Source: DASRJW01 sp035649435
GTDB lineage: Bacteria > Krumholzibacteriota > Krumholzibacteriia > G020349025
Reading direction: 5' to 3'
Assembly: GCA_035649435.1 (NCBI GenBank)
Contig: DASRJO010000058.1
Coordinates: 1-23,973 of the forward strand
Length of the DNA: 23,973 nucleotides
The notes beneath the pieces are model-generated. The model saw only the letters and a list, made by a program, of their open reading frames with translations, was not told the DNA's origin and did not search any database. Positions 14,262 through 22,637 of this stretch are shown piece by piece (positions within the stretch are counted from its first letter, which is position 1; the number at the start of each line of letters is the position of its first letter). The position numbers and the translations under genes are program-made.

Positions 14262-17200
14262 CCGTGCTCTCCGCGAATATGGTGCGCCTTCTCGTACAGG
14301 ATGGGGACGAAAAGCAACGTCAAGGTGTCAGAGAACATGAGCCCGCCGATGATCGTGAGCGCCAAAGGACGCTGCAGCTGTTCGCCGCTGCCGAACCCGA
14401 TCGCCATCGGCACCAGGCCGATGACCGTCGTCAGGCTCGTCATCATGATCGCCCTGAAGCGCATCTGACAGGCTTCGAGCACGGCGGCGTGACCGGGCAT
14501 GCCGTCGCTGCGCAAGCGGCGAATGGTGTCCACCTTGATGATGGCGTTATCGACGACGATTCCGAGCAAGGACACGAGCCCGATGAGCGACATGACGTTG
14601 ATCGACAACCCTGTGACCCACATCGCCAGCGCCGCCCCCCCGAGCCCCATGGGAATGGTGGCGGCGATCAGCAATGGGTCGAGGAACGACTCGTACTGCG
14701 TCGCCAGAATCATGTAGACCAGGAGTGCGGCCAGGAGCAGTGCCCATCCGAGGTCGCGAAAGCTCGAGCGCATCGCTTCGCGCTCGGTGCCGGCGACGAA
14801 GGTGACGTCGCCGGGCACGTCCACGCTCTGCGCGATGCTCATCGCTTCGGCCCACACCTCGGTTTGTTTGCGGCCGCGGACATCGCCGCTCAAGGTGACC
14901 ATCCGCCGCTGATTGCGGCGCACCAGCTCGCGCACTGGGCGTTCCTCGCTCACCTCGAGGAAGCTGCGGAGCGGCACTGTGCGCCCGCCCGCGACCTGCA
15001 CAGGTGCGGCGAGCGCGGCGGCGAAATCTCGGCGCTCAGCCTCGGCGAAGCGCACGGCGATGTCGATGCGTTGTTCCACTTCGTTGAACGTCGTCGCTTC
15101 GGTGCCGCCGATGCGATAGCGCATCTCCTGTGCGATTCGCTCCGGGTCGAGGCCGCTGCGGAGAATCGCGTCGCGGTCGAGACGTACGACGACATTCGGC
15201 GTGCCGAGCAGGCGGTCGACTTGCAGATCCACCAGGCCCTCGACACGCGCGAGGCGCGGCAAGAGCTCTTCGGCCACCGCCACGGCCGTGCGCGGGTCTT
15301 CCGCCAGCACGCCGAGTGTGAACGGCGCTTCCCCTACCGACAGGATCTCCGCCAGGCCCACGCCCTCCTCGCGAAAGACGAACGCGACCTCCGGCATCTG
15401 CTGCAGGGCCGTGCTCATTTCCTCTTGGATTCGCTGCGACTCGCGGAAGGCGCCACGTGCCTGCTTCAAGATGATGCGCAAGCGCGCGGTGTTGGGCGCG
15501 CTGTAATCGCGCATGGCGGCGAGCGTGCGTTCAGTGCGCCCCACATGCGAAAACACCGCGCGCACTGCCGGGTCGGCCTCGAGCTGCGAGGCGAGACGCG
15601 CCACCGTCGCCGCCGTTTCTTCGAGTGGCGTGCCGGCGGGAAGCTCGAGATCGAGACGCATGTCGCCGGAGGAGCGCTCGGGCATCAGCCGGCGCTCGAG
15701 GCGCAAGCCCAAGAGACCCGTGAGCCCCAGCACGACCACCAGCGCCACGAGCATCGGGCCCGGACGGCGCAGCGCGTACAGCAGCGCGCGATGATAGACC
15801 GCGTGCACGATATCGACACCGCGCGTACATGGCGCTGCGATGAAACGCGGCAGCGGCACGCTCCAACGCAGCGCGCGCGCGGACAGCACCGGCTGCAGGA
15901 TCAAGGCCACCCCGATCGACACCAGCAGCGAGAAGGTGACCGTCAGCGCCTGATCGCGGAAAAAAGCACCGGCAATGCCCGGCACGTAGACGACGGGGAA
16001 GAACACCACCACCGTGGTGAGCGTGGCCGCGAGCACCGCGCCCACCATCTCGCGGCTGCCCGTTTCGCAGGCGGCGGCGACCAGGCGATGCGCCTCGGCC
16101 TTGTCGGCCGGCAAGCGGTCGCCGAGTCCCAGCTTGCGTTTCATCGCCGCCAGGTGGCGGGTGGTGTTCTCGAGCACGATGATCGAATTGTCCACCAGCA
16201 GACCCACGGCCAAGGACAAGCCGCCGAGCGTCATCAGGTTCATCTTCACGCCGCCGAAATAGAGGCAGCCGAAGGTGATGACGATCGACACGGGGATGGA
16301 CAAGCCGATGACAAGCGGGCTCAGCACGTCGCTCAGGAAGAGGAACAGCACCAAAATCGAAAGAATCGAACCGTAGACCAGCGACTGCACCAATCCATGA
16401 AACGACTCGCGCACGTAGTCGGCATCACGGTACACGTACTGGAACTCGAAGTTGCCGAAGTCCTTGCGCACCGCCTCCATGGCGCTATCCACTTCCTTGG
16501 AGACCAGGATCGTGTTCGCTTCGGGTTCCTTGTAGAGGAGCACCGAGACCACGTGGGTCGCACCGAGCAGGGTCATGCCCTCGGCTTCTTTGACCGTATC
16601 GAGCACCCGCGCCACGTCGGAGATGCGCACCACGGCATCGCCGGGACGGATGATGTCGGTGGCGGCGATCTCGTCGAGCGATTCGTACTCGCCGGCGATG
16701 CGCAGGCTCAAGTGCAGCGGGCCTTGGCGGATCTTGCCGCCCGGAAACGAGATGTTGCTGCGCATGAGCGCTTGGCGGATGTCGTTCATCGTCACGCCGA
16801 AAATGGCCATCTTTTCCGGATCGGGCTGGACCACGATCTCGCGATCGGCGCCGCCGACGACCTCGGCCTGGCTGATGCCGTCCACTTGTTCGAGCGAAGG
16901 CTTCAGCACCTCGCGCGCGAATTCGGTGAGCGCTTCGAGGCGGCGGTCGCCGGCCTCGAGCGTGAGCACCGCCACCGGTCGTGCCGTCGGATCCCAGCGC
17001 AAGATGAGCGGGCGCTCGGCCGCCGCCGGGAAATCGTCCCGAAAGGCGACACGATCGATGGCCTCGCGCAACCCCAAGTTGGCGAAATCCATCTGCGTGC
17101 CCCACTCGTACTCGACGGTGATGGCGGAAACACCCTCGCGCGTGCGCGACACGACGTGCCGCACCTTGGGCAAGCCGGTGATGATTTCTTCCAGCGGCTG

Positions 17201-17386
17201 GGTCACCAGGCGCTCGAGGTCCTCGGCGGGGATGTCCTCGTATGTGGTGATGACGGTGAGACGTGGGTAGGTGATGGATGGCAGCAGATCGACGGGCAGT
17301 TTCAAATACCCGATCACGCCGACGAGCGACAGCGCCGCGAACAGCATGATCACGGCGACGGGACGCTGAATCGCGAGACGGAGCAT
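14258..17386 (-). CDS. RND-family efflux transporter, subunit A (AcrB/HAE1-like)
   Basis: Inner-membrane RND exporter of 1042 aa, the standard AcrB length. It begins MLRLAIQRPVAVIM with TM1, and carries the porter loops (about 35-335 and 565-875) and helix blocks (about 336-560 and 876-1030). The TM4 motif is GLLVDNSIIVLEN (395-407; Asp399, Asn400). TM10 reads GIVVDNAIIKVD (942-953), with Asp946 at the position of the AcrB relay Lys. ATG 17386 overlaps the fusion-protein stop as TGATG, and the open frame upstream of it is a shadow of that gene. The 3' end overlaps the next RND gene by 4 nt. It differs clearly from its neighbour in sequence, so the two are old paralogues rather than a fresh duplication. 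Substrate cannot be told from sequence. Confidence 0.95.
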   Translation of the reverse strand: MLRLAIQRPVAVIMLFAALSLVGVIGYLKLPVDLLPSITYPRLTVITTYEDIPAEDLERLVTQPLEEIITGLPKVRHVVSRTREGVSAITVEYEWGTQMDFANLGLREAIDRVAFRDDFPAAAERPLILRWDPTARPVAVLTLEAGDRRLEALTEFAREVLKPSLEQVDGISQAEVVGGADREIVVQPDPEKMAIFGVTMNDIRQALMRSNISFPGGKIRQGPLHLSLRIAGEYESLDEIAATDIIRPGDAVVRISDVARVLDTVKEAEGMTLLGATHVVSVLLYKEPEANTILVSKEVDSAMEAVRKDFGNFEFQYVYRDADYVRESFHGLVQSLVYGSILSILVLFLFLSDVLSPLVIGLSIPVSIVITFGCLYFGGVKMNLMTLGGLSLAVGLLVDNSIIVLENTTRHLAAMKRKLGLGDRLPADKAEAHRLVAAACETGSREMVGAVLAATLTTVVVFFPVVYVPGIAGAFFRDQALTVTFSLLVSIGVALILQPVLSARALRWSVPLPRFIAAPCTRGVDIVHAVYHRALLYALRRPGPMLVALVVVLGLTGLLGLRLERRLMPERSSGDMRLDLELPAGTPLEETAATVARLASQLEADPAVRAVFSHVGRTERTLAAMRDYSAPNTARLRIILKQARGAFRESQRIQEEMSTALQQMPEVAFVFREEGVGLAEILSVGEAPFTLGVLAEDPRTAVAVAEELLPRLARVEGLVDLQVDRLLGTPNVVVRLDRDAILRSGLDPERIAQEMRYRIGGTEATTFNEVEQRIDIAVRFAEAERRDFAAALAAPVQVAGGRTVPLRSFLEVSEERPVRELVRRNQRRMVTLSGDVRGRKQTEVWAEAMSIAQSVDVPGDVTFVAGTEREAMRSSFRDLGWALLLAALLVYMILATQYESFLDPLLIAATIPMGLGGAALAMWVTGLSINVMSLIGLVSLLGIVVDNAIIKVDTIRRLRSDGMPGHAAVLEACQMRFRAIMMTSLTTVIGLVPMAIGFGSGEQLQRPLALTIIGGLMFSDTLTLLFVPILYEKAHHIRGEHG

Positions 17387-18705
17387 CACTCCTCCGCGCT
17401 CGTGCTCCACGCCACCGTCATGTCCACGACGCGTTTGACTTTGACCTTGGCGTCGTGAGACAGCGTGAGATGATCGGAGACGACGACCAGCGTGCCCTCG
17501 TCCAGCGGGCCACCTTGCAGCACGTTTTCGATCTCGACGAACTGATCGTTCTGCAGGCCGATCTGCACGTATACCCACTTCGCCTGGTCGTTCTCGACCT
17601 TGAAGAGCAGCGGCCGCCCGTCGCGGGTGAGGATCGCCTCCTTCGGCACCAGCAACTTGTTGGCATAGATGCGGCCGGCGATGGCGGCACGCACGAACAT
17701 ACCGGGCTGCAGGTGTGCGTCCGCGTTGCGCACTCGGACCAGCACCCGACAGGTGCGGCTCTGCGAATCGATGCTGGGATTGATGACGTCGACCTTGACG
17801 CGCAGGGTCTCGTCGAGGGCCGGAACCATCAGCAACGTGGGGCGCCCGACAGCGAGGCCGCCGACGTCGGACTCCAGCACACCGAGCTCGGCTTCGAGAT
17901 CGACGTTGTCCACCAGGGTGCACACGACTTCACCGAGGCTGAGCAATTGACCTTCGGTGAGCTTCAACTCGGCGACGACGCCGTTGAACGGTGCACGAAT
18001 GGTGGCGCGATCGAGGTTGAGCCGCGCGCGTTCCTCGTCGGCACGCGCTTGCGACAGGCCACTGCGGGCTTCCACAAGCTCGCGGCGATAGGTGCCCTCG
18101 CGCAGCGCGAGCACGCCGAGCTCGATTTCGCGCGCACGGCGTTCCTCGCGCGACAGCTTGCCTTCCTTCTCCAGCTTGTCGAGGGCGGCAATCTCCCGTT
18201 CGAACGCCTCGGGATCGCTCGAACCGATGACGGAGTCTTCCTCCACCGCGATGACGCCGAGCGCTTTCAAGTAGCGAGCGCGTGCCTCTTCCATGGCGAT
18301 GCGGTATTCCCGGCCGTCGAGGACGACGATCGGATCGCCCTTCCGCACCGTCTGTCCTTCCTGGACCGCCAGCCGATCGATGCGGCCAGCCACTTCGACG
18401 CGCACCTGCGTACTGCGCCGGGCGCGCAAGGTGCCCTCGGCGACCACCGAGACCACGAGCTCGCCACGCGCGACACGCGCCGCGTTCACCGAAGCAACTT
18501 GCTCGCGCGCCGGGCGTTTTTCGCCCTCACCCTCTCCACCCGCGGCCTCCGCGTTCTCCTTGTCGCCGCCGGCCGCTTCATCCTTGGACGCGGCAGCCTC
18601 CGGCGTGGCGGCGGCGGAATCCGCCGCCGCGCCATCGCCGGCGCCACGCTTGCAGCCGCAGATCGCGGCCACCAGGACGAAGGTGGTGAGGAGCGCGCGT
18701 CGCAT
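17386..18705 (-). CDS. Lipoprotein membrane-fusion (periplasmic adaptor) protein of the RND pump
   Basis: Periplasmic adaptor of the AcrA/HlyD-like family, 439 aa, linking an RND pump to an outer-membrane channel. The signal peptide ends in ICG|C (Cys18), predicting lipidation. An Ala/Glu/Gly-rich low-complexity tether covers about 20-66. The lipoyl-like half-motifs lie at about 98-130 (VAGRIDRLAVQEGQTVRKGD) and 234-262 (ATIRAPFNGVVAELKLTEGQ). Between them is an alpha-helical hairpin (about 130-230), and the beta-barrel and membrane-proximal domains follow (about 265-430). The start ATG is 3 bp after the stop of the propeller gene. The stop overlaps the ATG of RND subunit A. The long acidic tether before the lipoyl domain is longer than in AcrA. 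Confidence 0.96.
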   Translation of the reverse strand: MRRALLTTFVLVAAICGCKRGAGDGAAADSAAATPEAAASKDEAAGGDKENAEAAGGEGEGEKRPAREQVASVNAARVARGELVVSVVAEGTLRARRSTQVRVEVAGRIDRLAVQEGQTVRKGDPIVVLDGREYRIAMEEARARYLKALGVIAVEEDSVIGSSDPEAFEREIAALDKLEKEGKLSREERRAREIELGVLALREGTYRRELVEARSGLSQARADEERARLNLDRATIRAPFNGVVAELKLTEGQLLSLGEVVCTLVDNVDLEAELGVLESDVGGLAVGRPTLLMVPALDETLRVKVDVINPSIDSQSRTCRVLVRVRNADAHLQPGMFVRAAIAGRIYANKLLVPKEAILTRDGRPLLFKVENDQAKWVYVQIGLQNDQFVEIENVLQGGPLDEGTLVVVSDHLTLSHDAKVKVKRVVDMTVAWSTSAEE

Positions 18706-18708
18706 GTC

Positions 18709-20046
18709 TCACTTGCCCTTCGCGACCACGGGGGCCTCGACGCGATAACAGATGAGCTCCATCGGCGACGTCTCGGTGTCTGTTTCCTGCTTGGCGCCGC
18801 CGCCTTGCATGGCCATGACCGCGTCCAGCCAGCCGGTGACGACGTACAGCCGGTCGCCGACGAAGAAGTAGCCGTCCTTCATCGCATTCCCCTGGCCCTT
18901 CATCGTCACTTGGCGCACGAAGTGTCCCTTGTCATCGAAGACGTCGAAGACGCCGAGGACGCCGGCGGGCAAGTTGCGCGACCCGCGGCTCGTCAGCACC
19001 CAGAGGCTGCCGTCGTCGCGCGAGTAAACGGAATTGATGTCCGCGTCGAAGCTGTTGACCTCGACCTTGGCACCGGGCGCTTGGCGCGTGAAGGCTTCGT
19101 AGATGCTCTTGATCTCGGCTGTTTCCTCCGCGGTGCGATTGCGCTTCTCGTAGGTGCGCTCGATGACGCGGTCCTTGGTGCCGTCGGCATTGAACACGGT
19201 GACCTCGTAGTTGGAGTTGTGGGTGACGACGAAGACGCGACCGTCGTTGCCGGCATCCCAGCGTCCACCCTGCTCCCAGGTGCTGAAAGTTTTTTCGTCG
19301 ATGACGAGGTTGGCCATATCGAGGGCGCGCTCCATCGACACGTACGTGTTCGCGACCTTGCCCTGGAGGTCGAGCCTGTCGAGAGAGATGTTCTGCGTGA
19401 ACTTGCCCTCGCTCATTTTCTGCAGCTGGCGCGCGAGCACGAGATGGCTGCCGCACCGGCGACCACCGCGCAACACTTGGAACCCGTCGCCCTCGGGCTT
19501 CGGCAACGGATAATCGCCCGCCGGGTCGCCGTTCGCCGTCAGCATCACGATCTTGCCGGGGAACACCTGCATGACGCCGATGTTGCCGTCGGGCATGAAG
19601 AACATGTCGGCGGGATTGCGGAACTCGCCAGGTCCTTCGCCCTCGCGACCGATGGTCTTGAGATATTTGCCGTTCGTGTCGTAGATCTTGACTTCCGACA
19701 ATTGCGTGTCGAGAACGTAGATGTTGTTCTTGGCGTCGGTCGTGATGCGCATGATGACGCCGAAGAACTCGTCTTCGCTTTCGCTCTCGCCACCCAGGCG
19801 AAAGATCTCCTTGAGATCCACCGTGACGGGGTTCTCGAAGCCCGAGGCTGGGTTGACGACGTGCAAGGCGCCGTCCTTCTGCACCTCCTGGCCTTTCCAG
19901 CTGCCGGCGGCGGTGACCGCGGGAATTCCGGCGATCACCAGGGAGGCGGTCAAGAGTGCGATCGCAAGACATGCGCTCCAGAACGGCGCCCGGGCCATTG
20001 GACGTGGAACGGCATGAGGACGACGTGGGTTCCGTTCGCGAGACAT
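18709..20046 (-). CDS. Exported 6-bladed beta-propeller protein
   Basis: Predicted secreted or periplasmic protein of 445 aa and first gene of the pump operon. It has a long basic n-region and a hydrophobic core (about 24-43), with likely cleavage near AVTAA|G (47). The body has repeated NHL/propeller-like blade signatures, such as ITTDAKNNIYVLDTQLSEVKIYD (about 101-123), KTIGREGEGPGEFRNPAD (130-147), GRVFVVTHNSNYEVTVFNADG (269-289) and GSLWVLTSRGSRN (346-358). These match the 6-bladed beta-propeller family frequent in Bacteroidota and related phyla. No catalytic motif is visible; such proteins bind ligands or partners. ATG 20046 is supported by AGGAG at 20055-20059. Met17 is a possible alternative start. 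Only 3 bp separate it from the adaptor gene, so it may serve the pump, for instance as a substrate-binding or accessory periplasmic factor, but this is inference. Confidence 0.87.
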   Translation of the reverse strand: MSRERNPRRPHAVPRPMARAPFWSACLAIALLTASLVIAGIPAVTAAGSWKGQEVQKDGALHVVNPASGFENPVTVDLKEIFRLGGESESEDEFFGVIMRITTDAKNNIYVLDTQLSEVKIYDTNGKYLKTIGREGEGPGEFRNPADMFFMPDGNIGVMQVFPGKIVMLTANGDPAGDYPLPKPEGDGFQVLRGGRRCGSHLVLARQLQKMSEGKFTQNISLDRLDLQGKVANTYVSMERALDMANLVIDEKTFSTWEQGGRWDAGNDGRVFVVTHNSNYEVTVFNADGTKDRVIERTYEKRNRTAEETAEIKSIYEAFTRQAPGAKVEVNSFDADINSVYSRDDGSLWVLTSRGSRNLPAGVLGVFDVFDDKGHFVRQVTMKGQGNAMKDGYFFVGDRLYVVTGWLDAVMAMQGGGAKQETDTETSPMELICYRVEAPVVAKGK

Positions 20047-20054
20047 AACGTGAG

Positions 20055-20059
20055 CTCCT
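20055..20059 (-). promoter_or_regulatory. Ribosome binding site of the propeller gene
   Basis: AGGAG on the minus strand, 8 nt before ATG 20046. It decides for this start over the internal Met17. Confidence 0.6.
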
Positions 20060-20100
20060 GTTCGAGAAAAGTCGGTCCGATGCGTGATCGAGTAGTCCTC

Positions 20101-20261
20101 GGACGAGACGTCGGGCCGAGCGCCCGTTTTGCGGCTAGGCTCCTGATCGGCCGTCGACTGGTTCTCCGTCCTGTTACGCCCACCGAACCCGCATGGTTTC
20201 AGCGGATTGCGTGGGTCCTGCAACCCCATGGAGGACGAGACCTTTCGCCGAGCTCTCGTCC
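20101..20261. repeat. Three GGACGAGA boxes: one direct copy and one inverted pair
   Basis: GGACGAGA occurs at 20101-20108 and 20233-20240 on the plus strand and, inverted as TCTCGTCC, at 20254-20261. The last two form perfect 8-bp arms around a 13-nt centre. The first two share nine bases (GGACGAGAC). Their position in the divergent control region suggests a regulator binding site or a leader-RNA hairpin; chance cannot be excluded in GC-rich DNA. Confidence 0.4.
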
Positions 20262-20360
20262 GGGGCCTTGGCTGGGTTCGGTCGGATTCTAGCAACTCAG
20301 GGCCTGCCCCCACCATGCCCACCCGGGCCGATGCGGTAACCTCCTGCATCCGAATCGCGT

Positions 20361-20366
20361 AGGGGG
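20361..20366 (+). promoter_or_regulatory. Ribosome binding site supporting the GTG start of the DUF5916 gene
   Basis: AGGGGG lies 4 nt before GTG 20371. An in-frame ATG at 20386 is the alternative start and would shorten the signal peptide's n-region by five residues. Confidence 0.45.
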
Positions 20367-20370
20367 AATC

Positions 20371-22614
20371 GTGATCCTGAAGACCATGCTTCTCGGGCTC
20401 GTCCTGCCCGCCTGCGTCGAGGCGGCGCCATTCGTGCCCAACGTCAAACCCAGCCTCACGGTCGTCCCGAGCACAGGCAGCATCGAGGTCGACGGACTGT
20501 TGGACGACCCGGGCTGGCAGGGTGCCGCCGAAGCCGGCAACTTCGCCGAGGTGAATCCCGGCGACCAGACCGAGCCGTCGGTGGGGACGCGTGCCTGGAT
20601 CACGTACGACGAAACCAACCTCTATATAGCCTTCGATGCCCGCGACGATCCGACTCAAATCCGCGCCTCATTGCGTGATCGTGATCAGATCTTCCAAGAC
20701 GACTTCGTCGGATTGATCCTGGATACATACGGCAACGCATCGTGGGCCTACGAAATCTTCGCCAACCCTCTCGGTGTCCAAGGTGATTTGCGCATGACCG
20801 CCGGCGGTGATGAGGACATGTCCTTCGATGTCGTCTTCCGCGCCGAGGGGCGCATCACGGACAACGGTTACCAGGTGGAGATCTCCATCCCGCTGCAGAG
20901 CCTGCGTTTTCCCGACCAGCCCGAGCAAACCTGGAAGGTGCAGTTCTGGCGCACGCACCCGCGCGACAGTCGCAGGCAGTACGGCTGGGCGTCGATCGAC
21001 CGCGACGACCCGTGCTTCATGTGTCAGTTCGGCACTCTGGAGGGCATCCAGAACGTGCGTCCGGGCGGGCGCATCGAGCTCTTGCCCGGTGTCACCGGCA
21101 AGCAGTCGGCGGCGCTGGTGAATCCGGACGATCCCAACTCCAGCTTCGACAACGAGAGCGCCGAGGGCGCGGTGGAGCTGGGCATGCGCTACGCGTTCAC
21201 GTCGAGCAGCACCGGCGAAGTGGCGATCAACCCGGACTTCAGCCAGGTCGAGTCCGACGCCGGGCAGATCGACGTCAACACGACGTTCGCGCTCTTCTAC
21301 CCCGAACGCCGCCCGTTCTTCCAGGAAGGCAGCGATCTCTACTCCACCTACATCAGCGCGGTGTACACGCGCACGGTCAACGACCCATCGGCGGCGGCGA
21401 AGCTCACCGGGCGGCTGCAGCATTCGAGCGGCGGCTACTTCATCGCGCAGGACGTGCATTCCCCGGTTCTCATTCCGCTCGAGGAGAGCAGCATCGTCAT
21501 CCCCGACGTCGGCAAGACCCTCTCCAACGTCGCACGCTACCGGCGCGATCACGGCGACAATTCGTTTCTCGGCGCCCTGGGCACGCATCGCGTACGCGAA
21601 GAGGGCGGTTGGAACAGCGTCTTCGGAGCCGACGCGCTACAGCGCATGTGGCGCAACTACCGCATCGAAACCCAATGGCTGGCGAGCTACACACAGGAGC
21701 CGGACGATTCGCTGTTGACCGCGGGTAACGAGGGCAGCTTCGACGGCGGCAAGCACACGGTCGAGTTCGATGGCGAAGACTACTGGGGCCACGCTGGCTA
21801 CCTCAGCTTCGAGCGCAGCGGGCGCGTGTGGGAGCTCGATCTCGATTACTGGGCGACGAGCCCGACGTTTCGCGCCGACAACGGCTTCATCTTCCAGACC
21901 GACAACCGCCGGGCCTCGGCCTGGACGGGTTTCCACTTCCGGCCGGACACGAATTGGTTCGACGAGATCATCCCCCAAATCATGGTGGCCCGGGTGTGGA
22001 ACTTCTCCGGTGTGCGCAAGGACGAGTGGGTGCGGCCTGAGCTGTACGTCCAGTTCAAGGGACAAACCGACGCCTGGATCGCGCGCCTGTGGAGCGAGGA
22101 GCGCTTCCACGACACCGAGTTCTATGGCATCCGGCGCTGGAATGCCGGCTTCGGCACCCGCTACAGCGAGAGGCTGCAAGGCGGGGCGTCGGCCGACTGG
22201 GGCAAGATGATCGCGCGCGGCGAGGATGTGCCCGTCCTCGGTGATGGCGTGCGACTCGAGGTGTGGACCTCGTTCAAGCCGATCACGCGCATCGTCATCG
22301 AACCGGTGGTCAATTTCGCCGCCCTGGATCATCCCGACGGCAGCGAGATCTTCTCCGGCTACATCTTGCGCGTCCGAAACAACTTCCAGTTCACGCGCGA
22401 GCTGTTCCTGCGGCTCATCGTCCAATACGACGACTTCGACCGCAGCTACGCCATCGAGCCGCTGCTCACCTACAAGATCAACCCGTTCACCGTTTTCTTC
22501 GTCGGCTCGACGCACGCGATCAACGAAATCGGCGACGCGACCAACGGCGGCCCGGACTACACCCAGACCGACCGCCAGTTCTTCCTCAAGTTCCAGTACT
22601 TGTTCCGGATCTAG
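20371..22614 (+). CDS. CBM9-like / DUF5916 outer-membrane protein
   Basis: Predicted outer-membrane protein of 747 aa. After a signal peptide (about 1-18) comes a CBM9-like beta-sandwich (about 25-210: IEVDGLLDDPGWQGA, TYDETNLYIAFDARD, DDFVGLILDTYG, GYQVEISIPLQSLRF). The long DUF5916 part follows, with the family signature YPERRPFFQEGSDLYS. It continues as alternating amphipathic strands to a C-terminus rich in aromatic residues (QFFLKFQYLFRI), as in beta-barrel proteins. A CxxC pair (Cys215, Cys218) lies at the junction of the two domains. Family members are common in FCB-type bacteria; their substrate is not established, and the CBM9 label alone does not prove sugar binding. The GTG start is chosen for its AGGGGG. 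Transcription is divergent from the pump operon and a DUF3224 gene follows 23 bp downstream. Confidence 0.88.
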   Translation: MILKTMLLGLVLPACVEAAPFVPNVKPSLTVVPSTGSIEVDGLLDDPGWQGAAEAGNFAEVNPGDQTEPSVGTRAWITYDETNLYIAFDARDDPTQIRASLRDRDQIFQDDFVGLILDTYGNASWAYEIFANPLGVQGDLRMTAGGDEDMSFDVVFRAEGRITDNGYQVEISIPLQSLRFPDQPEQTWKVQFWRTHPRDSRRQYGWASIDRDDPCFMCQFGTLEGIQNVRPGGRIELLPGVTGKQSAALVNPDDPNSSFDNESAEGAVELGMRYAFTSSSTGEVAINPDFSQVESDAGQIDVNTTFALFYPERRPFFQEGSDLYSTYISAVYTRTVNDPSAAAKLTGRLQHSSGGYFIAQDVHSPVLIPLEESSIVIPDVGKTLSNVARYRRDHGDNSFLGALGTHRVREEGGWNSVFGADALQRMWRNYRIETQWLASYTQEPDDSLLTAGNEGSFDGGKHTVEFDGEDYWGHAGYLSFERSGRVWELDLDYWATSPTFRADNGFIFQTDNRRASAWTGFHFRPDTNWFDEIIPQIMVARVWNFSGVRKDEWVRPELYVQFKGQTDAWIARLWSEERFHDTEFYGIRRWNAGFGTRYSERLQGGASADWGKMIARGEDVPVLGDGVRLEVWTSFKPITRIVIEPVVNFAALDHPDGSEIFSGYILRVRNNFQFTRELFLRLIVQYDDFDRSYAIEPLLTYKINPFTVFFVGSTHAINEIGDATNGGPDYTQTDRQFFLKFQYLFRI

Positions 22615-22637
22615 TTCTCAACGAGGGCGGTTATTTC

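Larger units (their letters stand above)
20047..20370. other. Divergent intergenic region between pump operon and DUF5916 gene
   Basis: This 324-bp stretch holds no gene I can support. It must carry the promoters of both divergent units, but I find no convincing -35/-10 pair on either strand. It contains three copies of GGACGAGA (described separately) and the ribosome binding sites at its two ends. An Arg-rich frame on the plus strand (20080-20292, 70 codons) lacks a ribosome binding site. Confidence 0.6.

Noticed and set aside
14255..17458. Plus-strand open frame of 1067 codons, His/Gln/Arg-rich
   Set aside because: Exact antisense shadow of RND subunit A; the composition is what reversed membrane-protein codons give.
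17455..20292. Plus-strand open frame of 945 codons
   Set aside because: Antisense to the adaptor and propeller genes. Its last 70 codons (20080-20292) lie in the intergenic region but are Arg-rich, lack a ribosome binding site and match nothing known.
22263..22637. N-terminal extension of the DUF3224 frame
   Set aside because: Out-of-frame shadow of the DUF5916 gene; DUF3224 homology begins at the ATG at 22638.
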